Notes: generated from the sequence alone by a model not told the origin. 64,000 bases of DNA from Dongia_A sp035695765 (GCA_035695765.1 DASRRI010000074.1:73672-137671), one strand, 5' to 3'. Shown: positions 50,703 to 59,870, counted from the first letter of the stretch. Made by a program: numbers and translations.

Positions 50703-51590
50703 TCATACGGCCTTGAGCCAGTGCGCCAGGCGCGGATCGGATAAAAATCCCGCACACCGGTCGAGGTAACCTTCGGCCACCTGCATCAGTGTGTGATCCT
50801 GGCGAGCAGCCGCCTCCATGGCGCACCAGCTTCCCGCCACCAGGCTCAAGGCGGCCGTGAACAGCCCGATCCGCGCCATCGTGCCTTCGCCGGCATTGCC
50901 AAGTATTTCGGAGACGAAGCGGCGGGCGGCCTCGTCATCATCCGCCGATCGCTGCATCAAGACCGAAGCCACGTCCCAGGCCGGATCCGCCATGGATGAG
51001 AACTCCCAATCGACGAGCCACAGCCTTCCGTCCTCGCCAAGCAGGAAGTTGGCAGCGCTGGCATCGATGTGAGCGGGCACCAGCGGCCGGGGCGAACGCG
51101 CCAGGGCCTCCTCGATCGATTGTGCCGCTTGCCGCAAAGCGACCGCGCGGGCGTCGGGGTGCTGGCCGACATACCGGTCGATCTCGCCGAACGGATGACG
51201 CTCGCCGGTAAAGGGCCGCCCGCTGTGCTGCAGCCGCGCCAACAGCGCTCGTACCAGCAGCAGCCGCTCCGGATCGTCCAGATCGGCAGCGGTCAAAGGC
51301 CGTGCACCCGTAACAAAGCGCATCACCAGCAGCGTCTCGTCCAGGAACAGGATCGGCGGCGCCAGGCCGAGGTCGGCGGCAATCGCCGCATTATTCGCCT
51401 CGACCGCGCGGTCGAGATAACGCGTGGTCGGCCCGGCAACACGGACCACGTAGGAGTCCGCCCCCGCCGTGACGCGGCAGGTCTGATTGGTCACGCTGCC
51501 GATAGGTTCGATGCGCCACGTTGCCGCGCCGCGGCCGGCCAGGAAGGGCACGCGTTCAAGAAGATTAGGATCGAAGGGCGATCGGCTCAA
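50703..51590 (-). CDS. Choline kinase/aminoglycoside phosphotransferase-like kinase
   Basis: The protein has the eukaryotic-type kinase fold of the APH/ChoK group: IGSVTNQTCRVTAGADSYVV for ATP binding, the catalytic loop HIDASAANFLL and the metal-binding LWLVDWEFSSMADPAWD. Family members phosphorylate choline, sugars, homoserine or thiamine. It lies upstream of the TPP riboswitch and thiBPQ on the same strand, so a ThiK-like thiamine kinase is a fair guess, not proof. The N-terminus is uncertain: I use a TTG at 51590 (295 residues), since the longer frame from an ATG at 51758 overlaps the start of the divergent gene and reads as non-homologous. Confidence 0.8.
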   Translation of the reverse strand: MSRSPFDPNLLERVPFLAGRGAATWRIEPIGSVTNQTCRVTAGADSYVVRVAGPTTRYLDRAVEANNAAIAADLGLAPPILFLDETLLVMRFVTGARPLTAADLDDPERLLLVRALLARLQHSGRPFTGERHPFGEIDRYVGQHPDARAVALRQAAQSIEEALARSPRPLVPAHIDASAANFLLGEDGRLWLVDWEFSSMADPAWDVASVLMQRSADDDEAARRFVSEILGNAGEGTMARIGLFTAALSLVAGSWCAMEAAARQDHTLMQVAEGYLDRCAGFLSDPRLAHWLKAV

Positions 51591-51663
51591 TTTGGTTAAA
51601 CTGTTATTAACCGGGCCATGACACCCTTTCCTATCCGATCCCTGAAAGCAACCTTCGAGATCC

Positions 51664-52557
51664 ATGAACGCTGAGGCTCCATCGGTCGTCCTGGTTTCCG
51701 CTTCGCCGGCAACCACCGACCACGTACGCAATGCCTGCTCCAACACCGTTGGTACCATCCAGTTCGTGACCGCGCCGGATGCGGCTGCCGCTCACGCGCT
51801 GCTGGCCGGCCTCGATGCCGCGATCGTCCTGCTCGATTGCGAAAGCGGCAGCACGCCGAATGCCGCCAGCTTGCGCACCCTCGTCGGTCAGGACGCACGC
51901 GGTCCGGTGATCGCACTGACCCGCGATTTCTCCGCTGCGCTCGAGCGCGAGATGATCGAGGCCGGTGCGGCCGATGTGCTGCCCATGGCCGAGGTGACCT
52001 ACGGCACCCTGCGCCGTGCGCTGCGCTATGCCCTCTTCCACTATGAAACGCAGAGCAAGCTGGCGCGCCTGACGCCGTTTGATCCGGTCTCCGGCTTGCC
52101 GACGCCGACCTTGTTCTGGGAGATCCTCGGCCTTGCTGTGCGGCGCGGCCAGCGTAACCGTGACTTCTTCTCCGTTCTGCTGATCGATTTCGACTGGAGC
52201 GGACTGTCGCCCGACATCGTCGACCAGGCCACGCCCGTCCTTCTCAAGCGTTTCGCCGACCGGATCAAGGCGTTGATGCGCGCCAGCGATACGGTCGCCA
52301 AGTTCGACAAATCGCAGATCGTCGTGCTGGCGGAATCAATGCCGCGGGTCGAGGATGTGCAGATCGTCGCCGCCAAGATCCTCACCGACATCACCGCCCC
52401 CACCGCCTATGGCGACCGCTATGTCAGTGTCAACGCTGCCATCGGCATTGCCATCTATCCGACCAGCGGCAGCACGCCGGAGGATCTATTGGTGCGCGCC
52501 AGCGATGCGCTTGCGACCTCCAAGGAGCGCACGACCAACCGCTTTGCGTTCGGCTGA
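51664..52557 (+). CDS. Receiver-like domain fused to degenerate GGDEF domain
   Basis: The 297-residue protein has an N-terminal CheY-like domain (about 1-125; VVLVSASPATTDHV, the possible phospho-acceptor in IVLLDCESGS and VLPMAEVTYGTLRRALRYAL). It is followed by a GGDEF-type domain (about 135-297; DPVSGLPTPTLFWEIL, FSVLLIDFDWSG). Where active diguanylate cyclases have GGDEF this one reads KFDKSQIVVLAE, so it should not make c-di-GMP. It could bind a ligand or partner. It has no membrane helix. It may form part of signalling to other c-di-GMP proteins encoded elsewhere. Confidence 0.85.
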   Translation: MNAEAPSVVLVSASPATTDHVRNACSNTVGTIQFVTAPDAAAAHALLAGLDAAIVLLDCESGSTPNAASLRTLVGQDARGPVIALTRDFSAALEREMIEAGAADVLPMAEVTYGTLRRALRYALFHYETQSKLARLTPFDPVSGLPTPTLFWEILGLAVRRGQRNRDFFSVLLIDFDWSGLSPDIVDQATPVLLKRFADRIKALMRASDTVAKFDKSQIVVLAESMPRVEDVQIVAAKILTDITAPTAYGDRYVSVNAAIGIAIYPTSGSTPEDLLVRASDALATSKERTTNRFAFG

Positions 52558-52698
52558 CCCGGCATAATTTGCCGGCAGTCAAATTGGCCGGAAGCGCAAC
52601 GGGGAAAGATGCTGTAATTTCAACCTGATCGCAGGCGTCGTGCCCGGCACGGCGCTTGCTTCGTTAGGGACGTCCGAACGCTGTTCGAGAGGTCCATC

Positions 52699-53184
52699 AT
52701 GCTGAACATGTTCTCCCGTCAGGAAACCGCCGCGCCACAGAAGAACGCACCCCAGGGTGCCGCCAAGGGCGCTCCCCTGCGCCTGCTGCGCGAGCAGCCC
52801 GCCGCTCCCGCGAATACCAACCCGGCGCCGGCCGCCAACCGCAAGGCAGCGTTGGAGCGCCGCGCGCCCAACCTCGGCCAGTATCTCTATCACCTGCAGC
52901 ACGATCTCCGGAGCTACGTGCGGGCGGAGACGGTCAATGCCGTCATCGGAGCCACGCCCGGAGAGATCCAGCGCGTCGCACGGATCGTCGCGAAATTGAA
53001 GGGCCGCTATCTCGCCACCCTCATGGACCTCGGCAACGCCAATAAAGGTCCAGTCGGCGAATCCGAGGTGCGCGAGTTGCGCCGCGCACGCGAGATGTAT
53101 GAGGAAGTGGAGCTCGGCCTCACCCGGCTGCGCGAAGCGATCGAGGCCGGCGACCTCGAACTGGACGGCGTCAAAGGCGACTAA
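52699..53184 (+). CDS. Hypothetical protein, 161 residues
   Basis: Function unknown. An Ala/Pro-rich flexible start (about 1-55) precedes a helical part (about 60-160) rich in Arg, Glu and Leu (LGQYLYHLQHDLRSYVRAET, VRELRRAREMYEEVELGLTR). No signal peptide or membrane helix. AGAGG lies 7 bases before the ATG. It follows the receiver/GGDEF gene by 141 bases on the same strand and converges on the GFA gene, with only 1 base between stops. Confidence 0.75.
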   Translation: MLNMFSRQETAAPQKNAPQGAAKGAPLRLLREQPAAPANTNPAPAANRKAALERRAPNLGQYLYHLQHDLRSYVRAETVNAVIGATPGEIQRVARIVAKLKGRYLATLMDLGNANKGPVGESEVRELRRAREMYEEVELGLTRLREAIEAGDLELDGVKGD

Positions 53185-53185
53185 C

Positions 53186-53554
53186 TCAATCCAAATAGGT
53201 CCAGGTCGAGGCGCCGTCAAAGCGGCGGACCCGGACGTCCGCGATCTCGTCCGGCTTCATGAGCCGCGCATTGACGGCCATCCGGTCGGCGTATTCTGCT
53301 TTGATACTCTCCCAGTGCGTGACGCAGCCACAGGTCGGGCAGTGATGGATGGCCAGCGTCCGCTCCCCCTGGACATAAGGCACGGACGTACCGGCGCCAG
53401 CCGTGAACGTGACCTGGCTCGGATGGTAGTAAGCCCACAAGGTCCCGAGCCGGTGACAGATCGAGCAATTGCAGGACGCCAGCCGCTGCGGCTTCTCCGC
53501 AATCGCCAGTCTCACTGCGCCGCAATGGCATGAGGCTTCGAGCATGTCGTTCAT
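53186..53554 (-). CDS. GFA/CENP-V-domain zinc protein
   Basis: This 122-residue protein carries the cysteine pattern of the GFA family: SCHCGAV, SCNCSICHRLG and HCPTCGCVTHW, which bind two zinc ions. The family is named after glutathione-dependent formaldehyde-activating enzyme, but most members have no proven activity. The start overlaps the stop of the SDR gene by 4 bases, so the two are coupled and it may handle a by-product of that pathway. Confidence 0.92.
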   Translation of the reverse strand: MNDMLEASCHCGAVRLAIAEKPQRLASCNCSICHRLGTLWAYYHPSQVTFTAGAGTSVPYVQGERTLAIHHCPTCGCVTHWESIKAEYADRMAVNARLMKPDEIADVRVRRFDGASTWTYLD

Positions 53555-54396
53555 CCCTTCGGCTTTTTCGAGCGGACGGCGTCCCAGTCAGCGTCGCTGA
53601 GCTCCCTCAGGAAGTTGAACTGGCCGGCCCCTTGCAGCCATTCGCCGCCATCGATCGTCACGGCCTCGCCGTTGATATAGCCGGCGCCGTCCGACAACAG
53701 GAACGCGGCGAGGTTAGCCAGTTCCTCGTGCCGGCCGGGACGTCCCAGCGGATTGTTGGTCTCGAACCGGTGCGCCAGATCGGGACGCGGCACCAAGCGC
53801 TCCCACGCGCCTTGGGTTGGAAACGGCCCCGGCGCGATCGCGTTGAGGCGGATGCCGCGACCGCCCCACTCCACTGCCAGGCTGCGGGTCATGGCGAGCA
53901 CGCCGGCCTTCGCCATTGCCGACGGCACCACGTAGGCCGAGCCGGTCCAGGCATAGCTTGTGATGATGGAGAGCACGCTCGCCGATCGCTTGTCCGCCAG
54001 CCAACGCCGGCCGCATCCGACCGTCACATAGGCTGAGCCATGCAGCACGATGCCCAGCACGGAATCGATCGCGCGCGGCGACAGCTCCTCGGTCTTTGCG
54101 ATGAAGTTGCCAGCGGCGTTATTGACCAGAGCATCCAAGGGAGCCTCGGCCCACAGCGCATCCAGCATCGCATCCACGGCCGCGGCATCGCGGATATCGC
54201 AGCGATGCCAAACGACGCGGCCGGGCGCTGTTCTCTCCAACTCGGCTGTGGCCTGTTTCAGCACCTCTTCGCGCCGGCCGCAGATCGCGAGGCTCGCGCC
54301 TAGCTCCAGGAAGCGCTTGCCCATCGACAGGCCGAGGCCTGTCCCGCCGCCGGTGACGAGGATTCGCTTGCCCCGCAACAGACCCGTTTCGAACAT
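53551..54396 (-). CDS. SDR oxidoreductase, 2,4-dienoyl-CoA reductase-like
   Basis: The 281-residue protein has the NADP(H) motif VTGGGTGLGLSMGKRFLELG and NNAAGNF. Where classical SDRs have YxxxK, it reads SAMAK (VVPSAMAKAGVLAMTRSLAV): the Lys remains but Tyr is Ser. This is usual for 2,4-dienoyl-CoA reductases, which act on unsaturated fatty acids in beta-oxidation. The acyl-CoA dehydrogenase gene close by supports this. I chose the ATG at 54396 with GGAG 9 bases ahead; the ATG at 54411 would add five residues. It is divergent from the TetR gene. Confidence 0.88.
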   Translation of the reverse strand: MFETGLLRGKRILVTGGGTGLGLSMGKRFLELGASLAICGRREEVLKQATAELERTAPGRVVWHRCDIRDAAAVDAMLDALWAEAPLDALVNNAAGNFIAKTEELSPRAIDSVLGIVLHGSAYVTVGCGRRWLADKRSASVLSIITSYAWTGSAYVVPSAMAKAGVLAMTRSLAVEWGGRGIRLNAIAPGPFPTQGAWERLVPRPDLAHRFETNNPLGRPGRHEELANLAAFLLSDGAGYINGEAVTIDGGEWLQGAGQFNFLRELSDADWDAVRSKKPKG

Positions 54397-54485
54397 CGCT
54401 TCATGCTCCATTTCACTTTAATTGCCGGCCATTATTGCCCCGCCTTGATTGCCTTGCCACCCCCGAACGTGTAAGAAATCGGGCC

Positions 54486-55130
54486 ATGGCGCGGGATGCC
54501 CTCAAGGAAGCGCGAAAGGTCCAGTTGATGGAAGCCACCATCGACTGCATCGCCGCGCGCGGCTTTGCCGAGCTGACCCTGGCCGAGGTGGCGAAGGCGG
54601 CAGGCCTCAGCGTCGGCATCGTCAATTTCTATTTCCGCAGCAAGGATGTGCTGTTGATCGAGACCCTGCGGCACCTGGTCGCCGAATACATCCAGCAGAC
54701 CACCGAGAATATTCGCAATGCCGGGCCGAGCGCCGCCGCGCAGATCGCAGCGATGATCGAGTCGGATTTTCACCGTGCAGTCGCCAACCGCAAGAAGGTG
54801 ACGGTCTGGTACGCCTTCTGGGGCGAGACGCGCTGGCGCCCGGAATTCCTCAAGATCTGCCAGCAGCTGTCGGACTCCTTCCATTCGGAAACGCGCGAGA
54901 CCTTTGCGCGCCTAATCGCGGAAGGCGGCTACAGCAACGTCGACGCCGATTTGGTGGCGCGCGGGTTCGATGCCATGATCGACGGATTGTGGCTCGACAT
55001 GCTGATCAATCCGAAGGCGGTGGATCGCGACGGCGCCAAGCTGGTGGTCCGCACCTATCTTGCCGGCATCTTCCCCAACGAGTTCGGCCGACAAAGTACC
55101 GGTGGCGCCGCCAAGGCCGCCACCGCTTGA
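54486..55130 (+). CDS. TetR-family transcription regulator, BetI-like
   Basis: The 214-residue protein has the N-terminal helix-turn-helix (FAELTLAEVAKAAGLSVGIV, then NFYFRSKDVLL) and a C-terminal TetR_C_6/BetI-like domain (VTVWYAFWGETRWRPEF, GFDAMIDGLWLDMLI). I use the ATG at 54486; an ATG at 54435 would add 17 residues. It lies between the divergent SDR/GFA genes and the acyl-CoA dehydrogenase gene and probably controls one or both. Confidence 0.9.
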   Translation: MARDALKEARKVQLMEATIDCIAARGFAELTLAEVAKAAGLSVGIVNFYFRSKDVLLIETLRHLVAEYIQQTTENIRNAGPSAAAQIAAMIESDFHRAVANRKKVTVWYAFWGETRWRPEFLKICQQLSDSFHSETRETFARLIAEGGYSNVDADLVARGFDAMIDGLWLDMLINPKAVDRDGAKLVVRTYLAGIFPNEFGRQSTGGAAKAATA

Positions 55131-55192
55131 CTCGTGCGGCCCTGTTGCGGGCCGCGTTCCGTGTGCCCTTCGCGTTCAACAGGTTGGTCGCC

Positions 55193-56368
55193 ATGCCTTA
55201 TCCCCTGCCCGCGCAGGCGCGCGCCCTCCAAGCCGCTGTCCGCCGCTATGTCGACGAAGAGCTGATTCCGTGGGAGGTGCATGCCGAGATGAATCACGGC
55301 GAAGTGCCGCCGGAGGTCCTCGCGCGCCAGAAGAAGGCCGCGCGCGATCTCGGCCTCAACTCCATGGATGCGCCAAAGGAGCTTGGTGGTGGTGGGCTTT
55401 CCATGCTGCTCCAGGCTGTCGTGCAGGAGCAGACGGGGCGCGTTACCAACGCGCTCGGCTGGCGCTTCTCCAACGTGCAGCGCTGGATGGTGGACGCCTG
55501 CTCGCCCTACCAGATCGAAACCTGGGTCAAGCCGCTGATCGTCGATCAACGCCACGAATGCTATGCCATCACGGAAGCCGAGGCGGGCTCCGACGTCGAT
55601 GCCATCCAGGCGACCGCACGGCGCGATGGCGAGCACTACGTGCTGAATGGCGAGAAGTGGCACGTCACCTCCGGAAACCTCGCCGATGTCATCATCTTCC
55701 AGGGCAAGCTCAGCGCTGGCCCGAATGCCGGCGCGCATTGCCTGTTCTTCGTCGACAGCGATACACCGGGCATCGAGATGGTGCGCTCTCCCGTCTATTC
55801 CCACACCTTCGCTGCGCATCACCCGATCTATCGGTTCAAGGACGTACGCGTGCCAGCCGCCAACCGCATCGGCGCGGAAGGTGACGGCATGGGTTTCACC
55901 CGCGACTGGTTCCGCTATGAGCGGTTGATGATCGGCGCGCGTTGCTGCGGCGCCGCCGCGCGGCTGATCGATGAGGCGACCGCGTTCGCGAAAGAGCGCA
56001 CTGTCTTCGGCGAGAAGCTGGCCGACAAGCAGGCGATCCAGTTCATGCTGGCCGACAGCGTCACCGAGCTGTGGGCCGCGCGCCTCATGGTCTATCGCAC
56101 GGCGGAGGCGATCGATGTCGGCGAAGACGTGAAGGTCAGCCACGCGCAGGCCTCAATGGTGAAGCTCTACGCCTCGGAGATGGCGAACCGCGTGGCCGAC
56201 CGCGCTGTCCAGATTTTCGGCGGCCGCGGCTATATGCGCGAGAACGTGGCAGAGCGCTTCTATCGCGAGCTGCGCGTCGAGCGGATCTGGGAGGGCGCCA
56301 GCGAGATCCAGCGCCTCATCATCGCCAATGGCCTGCTGAAGCGCGGGCAGGCTTCGCTGATCGAATAA
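55193..56368 (+). CDS. Acyl-CoA dehydrogenase
   Basis: The 391-residue flavoenzyme has the FAD/substrate motifs YAITEAEAGSDVDAI and GEKWHVTSGNLADV. Its C-terminal helix bundle reads VQIFGGRGYMRENVAERFYR and RIWEGASEIQRLI, where the catalytic Glu (IWEGAS) matches the medium-chain dehydrogenase site. It would introduce the first double bond in beta-oxidation of an acyl-CoA or breakdown of a branched acyl-CoA. A much longer open frame extends upstream but only the part from the ATG at 55193 is homologous. It follows the TetR gene by 62 bases and precedes an MFS gene. Confidence 0.93.
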   Translation: MPYPLPAQARALQAAVRRYVDEELIPWEVHAEMNHGEVPPEVLARQKKAARDLGLNSMDAPKELGGGGLSMLLQAVVQEQTGRVTNALGWRFSNVQRWMVDACSPYQIETWVKPLIVDQRHECYAITEAEAGSDVDAIQATARRDGEHYVLNGEKWHVTSGNLADVIIFQGKLSAGPNAGAHCLFFVDSDTPGIEMVRSPVYSHTFAAHHPIYRFKDVRVPAANRIGAEGDGMGFTRDWFRYERLMIGARCCGAAARLIDEATAFAKERTVFGEKLADKQAIQFMLADSVTELWAARLMVYRTAEAIDVGEDVKVSHAQASMVKLYASEMANRVADRAVQIFGGRGYMRENVAERFYRELRVERIWEGASEIQRLIIANGLLKRGQASLIE

Positions 56369-56392
56369 CGGCTGCAGTTTGGGGACCGTGTC

Positions 56393-57667
56393 ATGTTGAA
56401 AGCTGTGCAGCCGGTCGTCCCGGTTCTGCTGGGAATCATCCTGATCGAGGCCGCGCTCGGCATCGTCGGCGCCGTCATGGGCCTTCAGATGGCGTCGCGC
56501 CAGGTGCCGTCATTCCTGATCGGCATCGTGTTCTCGGCCTATTTCGTGGGGTTCCTGGCTGGCTCGCTGACCTGCGAGCGGCTGATCGATCGAGTCGGCC
56601 ATATCCGCGCCTTTGGCGTGTTCGCGGTGGTCGCGTCGATTTCGACCTTGCTGCTGGCCGTCACCAGCGAGATCTATGCCTGGGTCGTCTTCAAGGTAAT
56701 GGCGGGATATGCCGTTGCGGGCGCCTTCGTCGTGATCGAATCCTGGCTGAACGACAAGGCCTCGGAAGACAATCGCGGCCGCATCTTCGCCGTCTATATG
56801 GTCGTGTCGTGGGGCGCCTCGGGCCTTTCGCCTCTGGCACTGAACGTCGCCAACACCTACAGCGACATCCTGTTCGAGGTTTCGACCATCCTGCTGGCCG
56901 CCTCGATGATCCCGTTGGCGCTGACCAAGGTCGGCAACCCGGAGATCGGCCACCGCCAGTCCTTTAGCATCGTGAAGCTGATGACGGCCTCGCCCACCGG
57001 CGTCGCATGCTGCTTTGCGTCCGGCCTATTGACCGGTGCGTTCTATTCCCTGCTGCCCGTCTATGTCGAAACGATCGGCCACACGCCGCGCGAACTCTCG
57101 ATCCTGATCGCGGTCGGCACCACGGCGGCGCTGATCGTGCAATATCCCGTCGGCTACATCTCGGACCATTATGGCCGGCGGCCGGTCATCATCGGCACCA
57201 TGGCGATCGCGGCCATGATGGCCTTCATCATCGCCGCAACTCCGGACCTGCCCTTCACCTGGCTGCTCGGCATGTTCTTCCTGTTGACCGCCTTCCAGTC
57301 GCCGCTCTATGCACTCGGCGTCGGCCAGACCAACGACTATGTCGACCGCAAGGATTTCGTGCCGGCCGCCGCCGGCCTCTTGTTCCTGTGGGGCGTTGGG
57401 GCTTGCGCTGGCCCCACGATCGTCGGCTTCGTCATGGAATGGGTTGGACCGGCCGGCCTCTTCCTCTATCTGGCCGTCGGCTTCGCCTTGGTCGCTTTGT
57501 TCGCGCTCTACCGCATCTTCCGCCGCCGCGCCAAGACGCCCAAGGATCAGAGCGACTTCGTCCCCGTCCCCAACATCCAGAACGTCTACGGCGCGCCCGA
57601 ACTCGATCCGCGCGGCGAGTTCACGCACCATGGCCCCTCGCCGGCCGCGAAGGATTTCGTGGAGTAA
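56393..57667 (+). CDS. MFS transporter, YcaD-like
   Basis: This 424-residue protein has about 12 membrane helices. Motif A-like loops are ERLIDRVGHIRAFG and GYISDHYGRRPVIIGTM. The helix FVVIESWLNDKASEDNRGRI is typical of the YcaD group. The substrate is unknown. It starts 24 bases after the acyl-CoA dehydrogenase gene, so the two are probably one unit, suggesting transport of the acid or its product. It ends 5 bases from the end of the convergent flavoenzyme gene. Confidence 0.9.
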   Translation: MLKAVQPVVPVLLGIILIEAALGIVGAVMGLQMASRQVPSFLIGIVFSAYFVGFLAGSLTCERLIDRVGHIRAFGVFAVVASISTLLLAVTSEIYAWVVFKVMAGYAVAGAFVVIESWLNDKASEDNRGRIFAVYMVVSWGASGLSPLALNVANTYSDILFEVSTILLAASMIPLALTKVGNPEIGHRQSFSIVKLMTASPTGVACCFASGLLTGAFYSLLPVYVETIGHTPRELSILIAVGTTAALIVQYPVGYISDHYGRRPVIIGTMAIAAMMAFIIAATPDLPFTWLLGMFFLLTAFQSPLYALGVGQTNDYVDRKDFVPAAAGLLFLWGVGACAGPTIVGFVMEWVGPAGLFLYLAVGFALVALFALYRIFRRRAKTPKDQSDFVPVPNIQNVYGAPELDPRGEFTHHGPSPAAKDFVE

Positions 57668-57672
57668 CGGCG

Positions 57673-59739
57673 CTAGGGCACCGTCACCAGCGGCAGGTGG
57701 CGCTTGAACGGGACCTCGCCGGCCGGCAGCGCGTCGAGCTCGCGGGCGTAGCGGTGACCGTGATAGACGGCGTGCGCGATGAAACCGGGTGCTAGGCAAT
57801 CGCCGATGCGCGTGACGGACTTGATGCCCGCTGCCTCCATACCGTCGGGATTTGCTGCGAGCTCGAGATACAGCGCTTCATTCGGTAGGCGCGACGTCAC
57901 CAGCACGACGGACGCCGCCGCGAGCTGTTGTTTCGTGCCAGCGTAAGCACAGGTGATCTCCACATGATCGCGCGCAACCCGCGTCACATCGTGATGCGTC
58001 ACGACCTCGATGCCGAGCCGGCGCAGCTGCTTGTTGATATGCACGGCTTCGATCGTGTTCCCCGCCCAGGCCGAGGCGATGTCGCCGGGCGTGACGAAAT
58101 TTACCGCATGGCCGGCCTTGCGCAGCTTCTCCGCGACCACGCCCGCCAGGTAGAATTCCTCAGTGTCATAGACGACGACCGGGCCAGCCGGCGGCAGCTT
58201 GTCCGCCATGATATCGTCTGGCGTGAATACGTCCGCCTGCTCCAGGCCTGGAATCGGCACCCAGTGGCTGCGGCCATAGCCGTCGCGCCGCCAGGTCGCG
58301 CCGGTCGCCAGCGCCACGCGCTCGAAACCGAATTCCAGCACGTTCTCCGCCGTCAGCGCGCTGTCGCGATAGAGCGTCACATTTGGCATCTTGCCGATCT
58401 GCAGCACGCGGTAATCGCGCACTCGCCCCCAGGCGGAGAGACCTGGCAACCGTGATTCCTTCGTCACGCGCCCGCCGAGTTCCGTGGTCGCCTCGGCCAG
58501 ATGCACTTCATAGCCGCGCTGCCCCAGCGCCCGCGCCGCCTCCAGCCCCGCCGGCCCCGCACCGACGACCAATACCCGATCCTCGGACCCGCGCACACCG
58601 ATCACTTCGGGATGCCAGCCCTTGCGCCATTCCTCACCGGTGGTCGGATTCTGGGTGCAACGCATCGGGGTAATGGTGTTGTCGCCGGAAATGCAGATAT
58701 TGCAGCCGATGCATTCGCGGATGTCTTCGATCCTGCCTTCCTCGATCTTCTTGGGAAGGAACGGATCGGCGATCGAGGGCCGCGCCGCGCCGATCATGTC
58801 GAGGATGCCGCGCTTGATCTGCGAGACCATGGTATCCGGCGAGGTGAAGCGCCCCACGCCCACCACCGGTTTGCTGGTGAGCTTCTTCACGAAGGACGTG
58901 AACGGTTCCTGGTACCCCTCCTCCGCAAAGCGCGAGGTGTAGGAATCGTATTTCCAGTCGCTGATGTTCACGTCCCACAGATCGGGCAGCTCCGCCAGCA
59001 TGGCGACCACATCGCGTGCCTCGCCGTCCGCCGTGATGCCGTCCGGCCCCATCATCTCGTCGGTCGCGAACCGCACCGCCACGCCGCAGGTGTCGCTGAC
59101 TGCGTCCTTGGTATCCTCGATCACCTCGCGGAACAGGCGCACGCGGTTCTCCAGGCTGCCGCCATATTCGTCGGTGCGCGTGTTGCGGCGGCGCTGCAGG
59201 AAATGCATCGGCAGCGACAGATCGTGCCCGGCGTAGACATAGACGATGTCGAATCCCGCCTTCCGCGCACGAAGCGCGGCCTCGCGGTGCCAGCGGCGGA
59301 AATTGCGGATATCCTCGCGGTCCATCGCGCGCGCCTGGAATGGGTAATAGCGCGTGATCTGATGAACCGGCCCGATCGGCACCTCACGGCTGTAGAAATT
59401 CGATGCCGACGGGCCGTTGTGATTGAGCTCGACCGCCGCCAGCGCGCCGTGGCGATGCACCGCGTCGCACATCAGTGCGTTGTGCGGGATGTCGTGATCG
59501 TCCCACAGCCGCGCCTCGACATAGGGCGTCACGTCGCTGGTGGGATGGATCTCGCATTCCTCGGTCGAGACCACGGCCCAGCCGCCCTCGGCCTTCATGC
59601 CGCGCATGGCGGCGTGGGCGTGCGGGTGGCCGTGTCCCATGCCGTTGCAATGCGGCACTTGGAAAAACCGGTTCTTCGCGGTAACGGGCCCGATACGGAC
59701 TGGTTCGAACAGGATGTCGTAACGCAGATGTCGCGGCAT
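57673..59739 (-). CDS. Dimethylamine/trimethylamine dehydrogenase-like flavoprotein
   Basis: The 688-residue enzyme has an FMN TIM barrel (about 1-370; start MPRHLRYDILFEPVRIG), a [4Fe-4S] motif very close to that of trimethylamine dehydrogenase (RECIGCNICISG, CTQNPTTGEEWRKGWHPE), and a C-terminal ADP/FAD-like domain (VLVVGAGPAGLEAARALGQR). Members oxidise methylamines, stachydrine-type betaines or histamine, or reduce enoates. The residues that choose the substrate were not resolved. I use the ATG at 59739 with GGGGAA ahead. Its promoter region faces the M81 peptidase gene. Confidence 0.92.
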   Translation of the reverse strand: MPRHLRYDILFEPVRIGPVTAKNRFFQVPHCNGMGHGHPHAHAAMRGMKAEGGWAVVSTEECEIHPTSDVTPYVEARLWDDHDIPHNALMCDAVHRHGALAAVELNHNGPSASNFYSREVPIGPVHQITRYYPFQARAMDREDIRNFRRWHREAALRARKAGFDIVYVYAGHDLSLPMHFLQRRRNTRTDEYGGSLENRVRLFREVIEDTKDAVSDTCGVAVRFATDEMMGPDGITADGEARDVVAMLAELPDLWDVNISDWKYDSYTSRFAEEGYQEPFTSFVKKLTSKPVVGVGRFTSPDTMVSQIKRGILDMIGAARPSIADPFLPKKIEEGRIEDIRECIGCNICISGDNTITPMRCTQNPTTGEEWRKGWHPEVIGVRGSEDRVLVVGAGPAGLEAARALGQRGYEVHLAEATTELGGRVTKESRLPGLSAWGRVRDYRVLQIGKMPNVTLYRDSALTAENVLEFGFERVALATGATWRRDGYGRSHWVPIPGLEQADVFTPDDIMADKLPPAGPVVVYDTEEFYLAGVVAEKLRKAGHAVNFVTPGDIASAWAGNTIEAVHINKQLRRLGIEVVTHHDVTRVARDHVEITCAYAGTKQQLAAASVVLVTSRLPNEALYLELAANPDGMEAAGIKSVTRIGDCLAPGFIAHAVYHGHRYARELDALPAGEVPFKRHLPLVTVP

Positions 59740-59870
59740 GGAATTCCCCAGAAACTGACCGGTAACCCGGCAATCGGGCGGCACTCTAGCCGATCTGCCC
59801 GGCCCGGCAACCGGCTAGGCATCCGCTGCCTTCATTGCTAACGTCGCGGTCGATTTCAAGGGGTAGGGCC

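Noticed and set aside
51664..52557. LapD-like or active diguanylate cyclase control gene for the adhesins
   Set aside because: It has no membrane or HAMP domain and no EAL domain, and the GGDEF motif is lost.
54449..55192. In-frame upstream extension of the acyl-CoA dehydrogenase gene
   Set aside because: It overlaps the TetR gene in another frame and reads as Arg/Gly/Ala-rich nonsense. Homology starts at the ATG at 55193.
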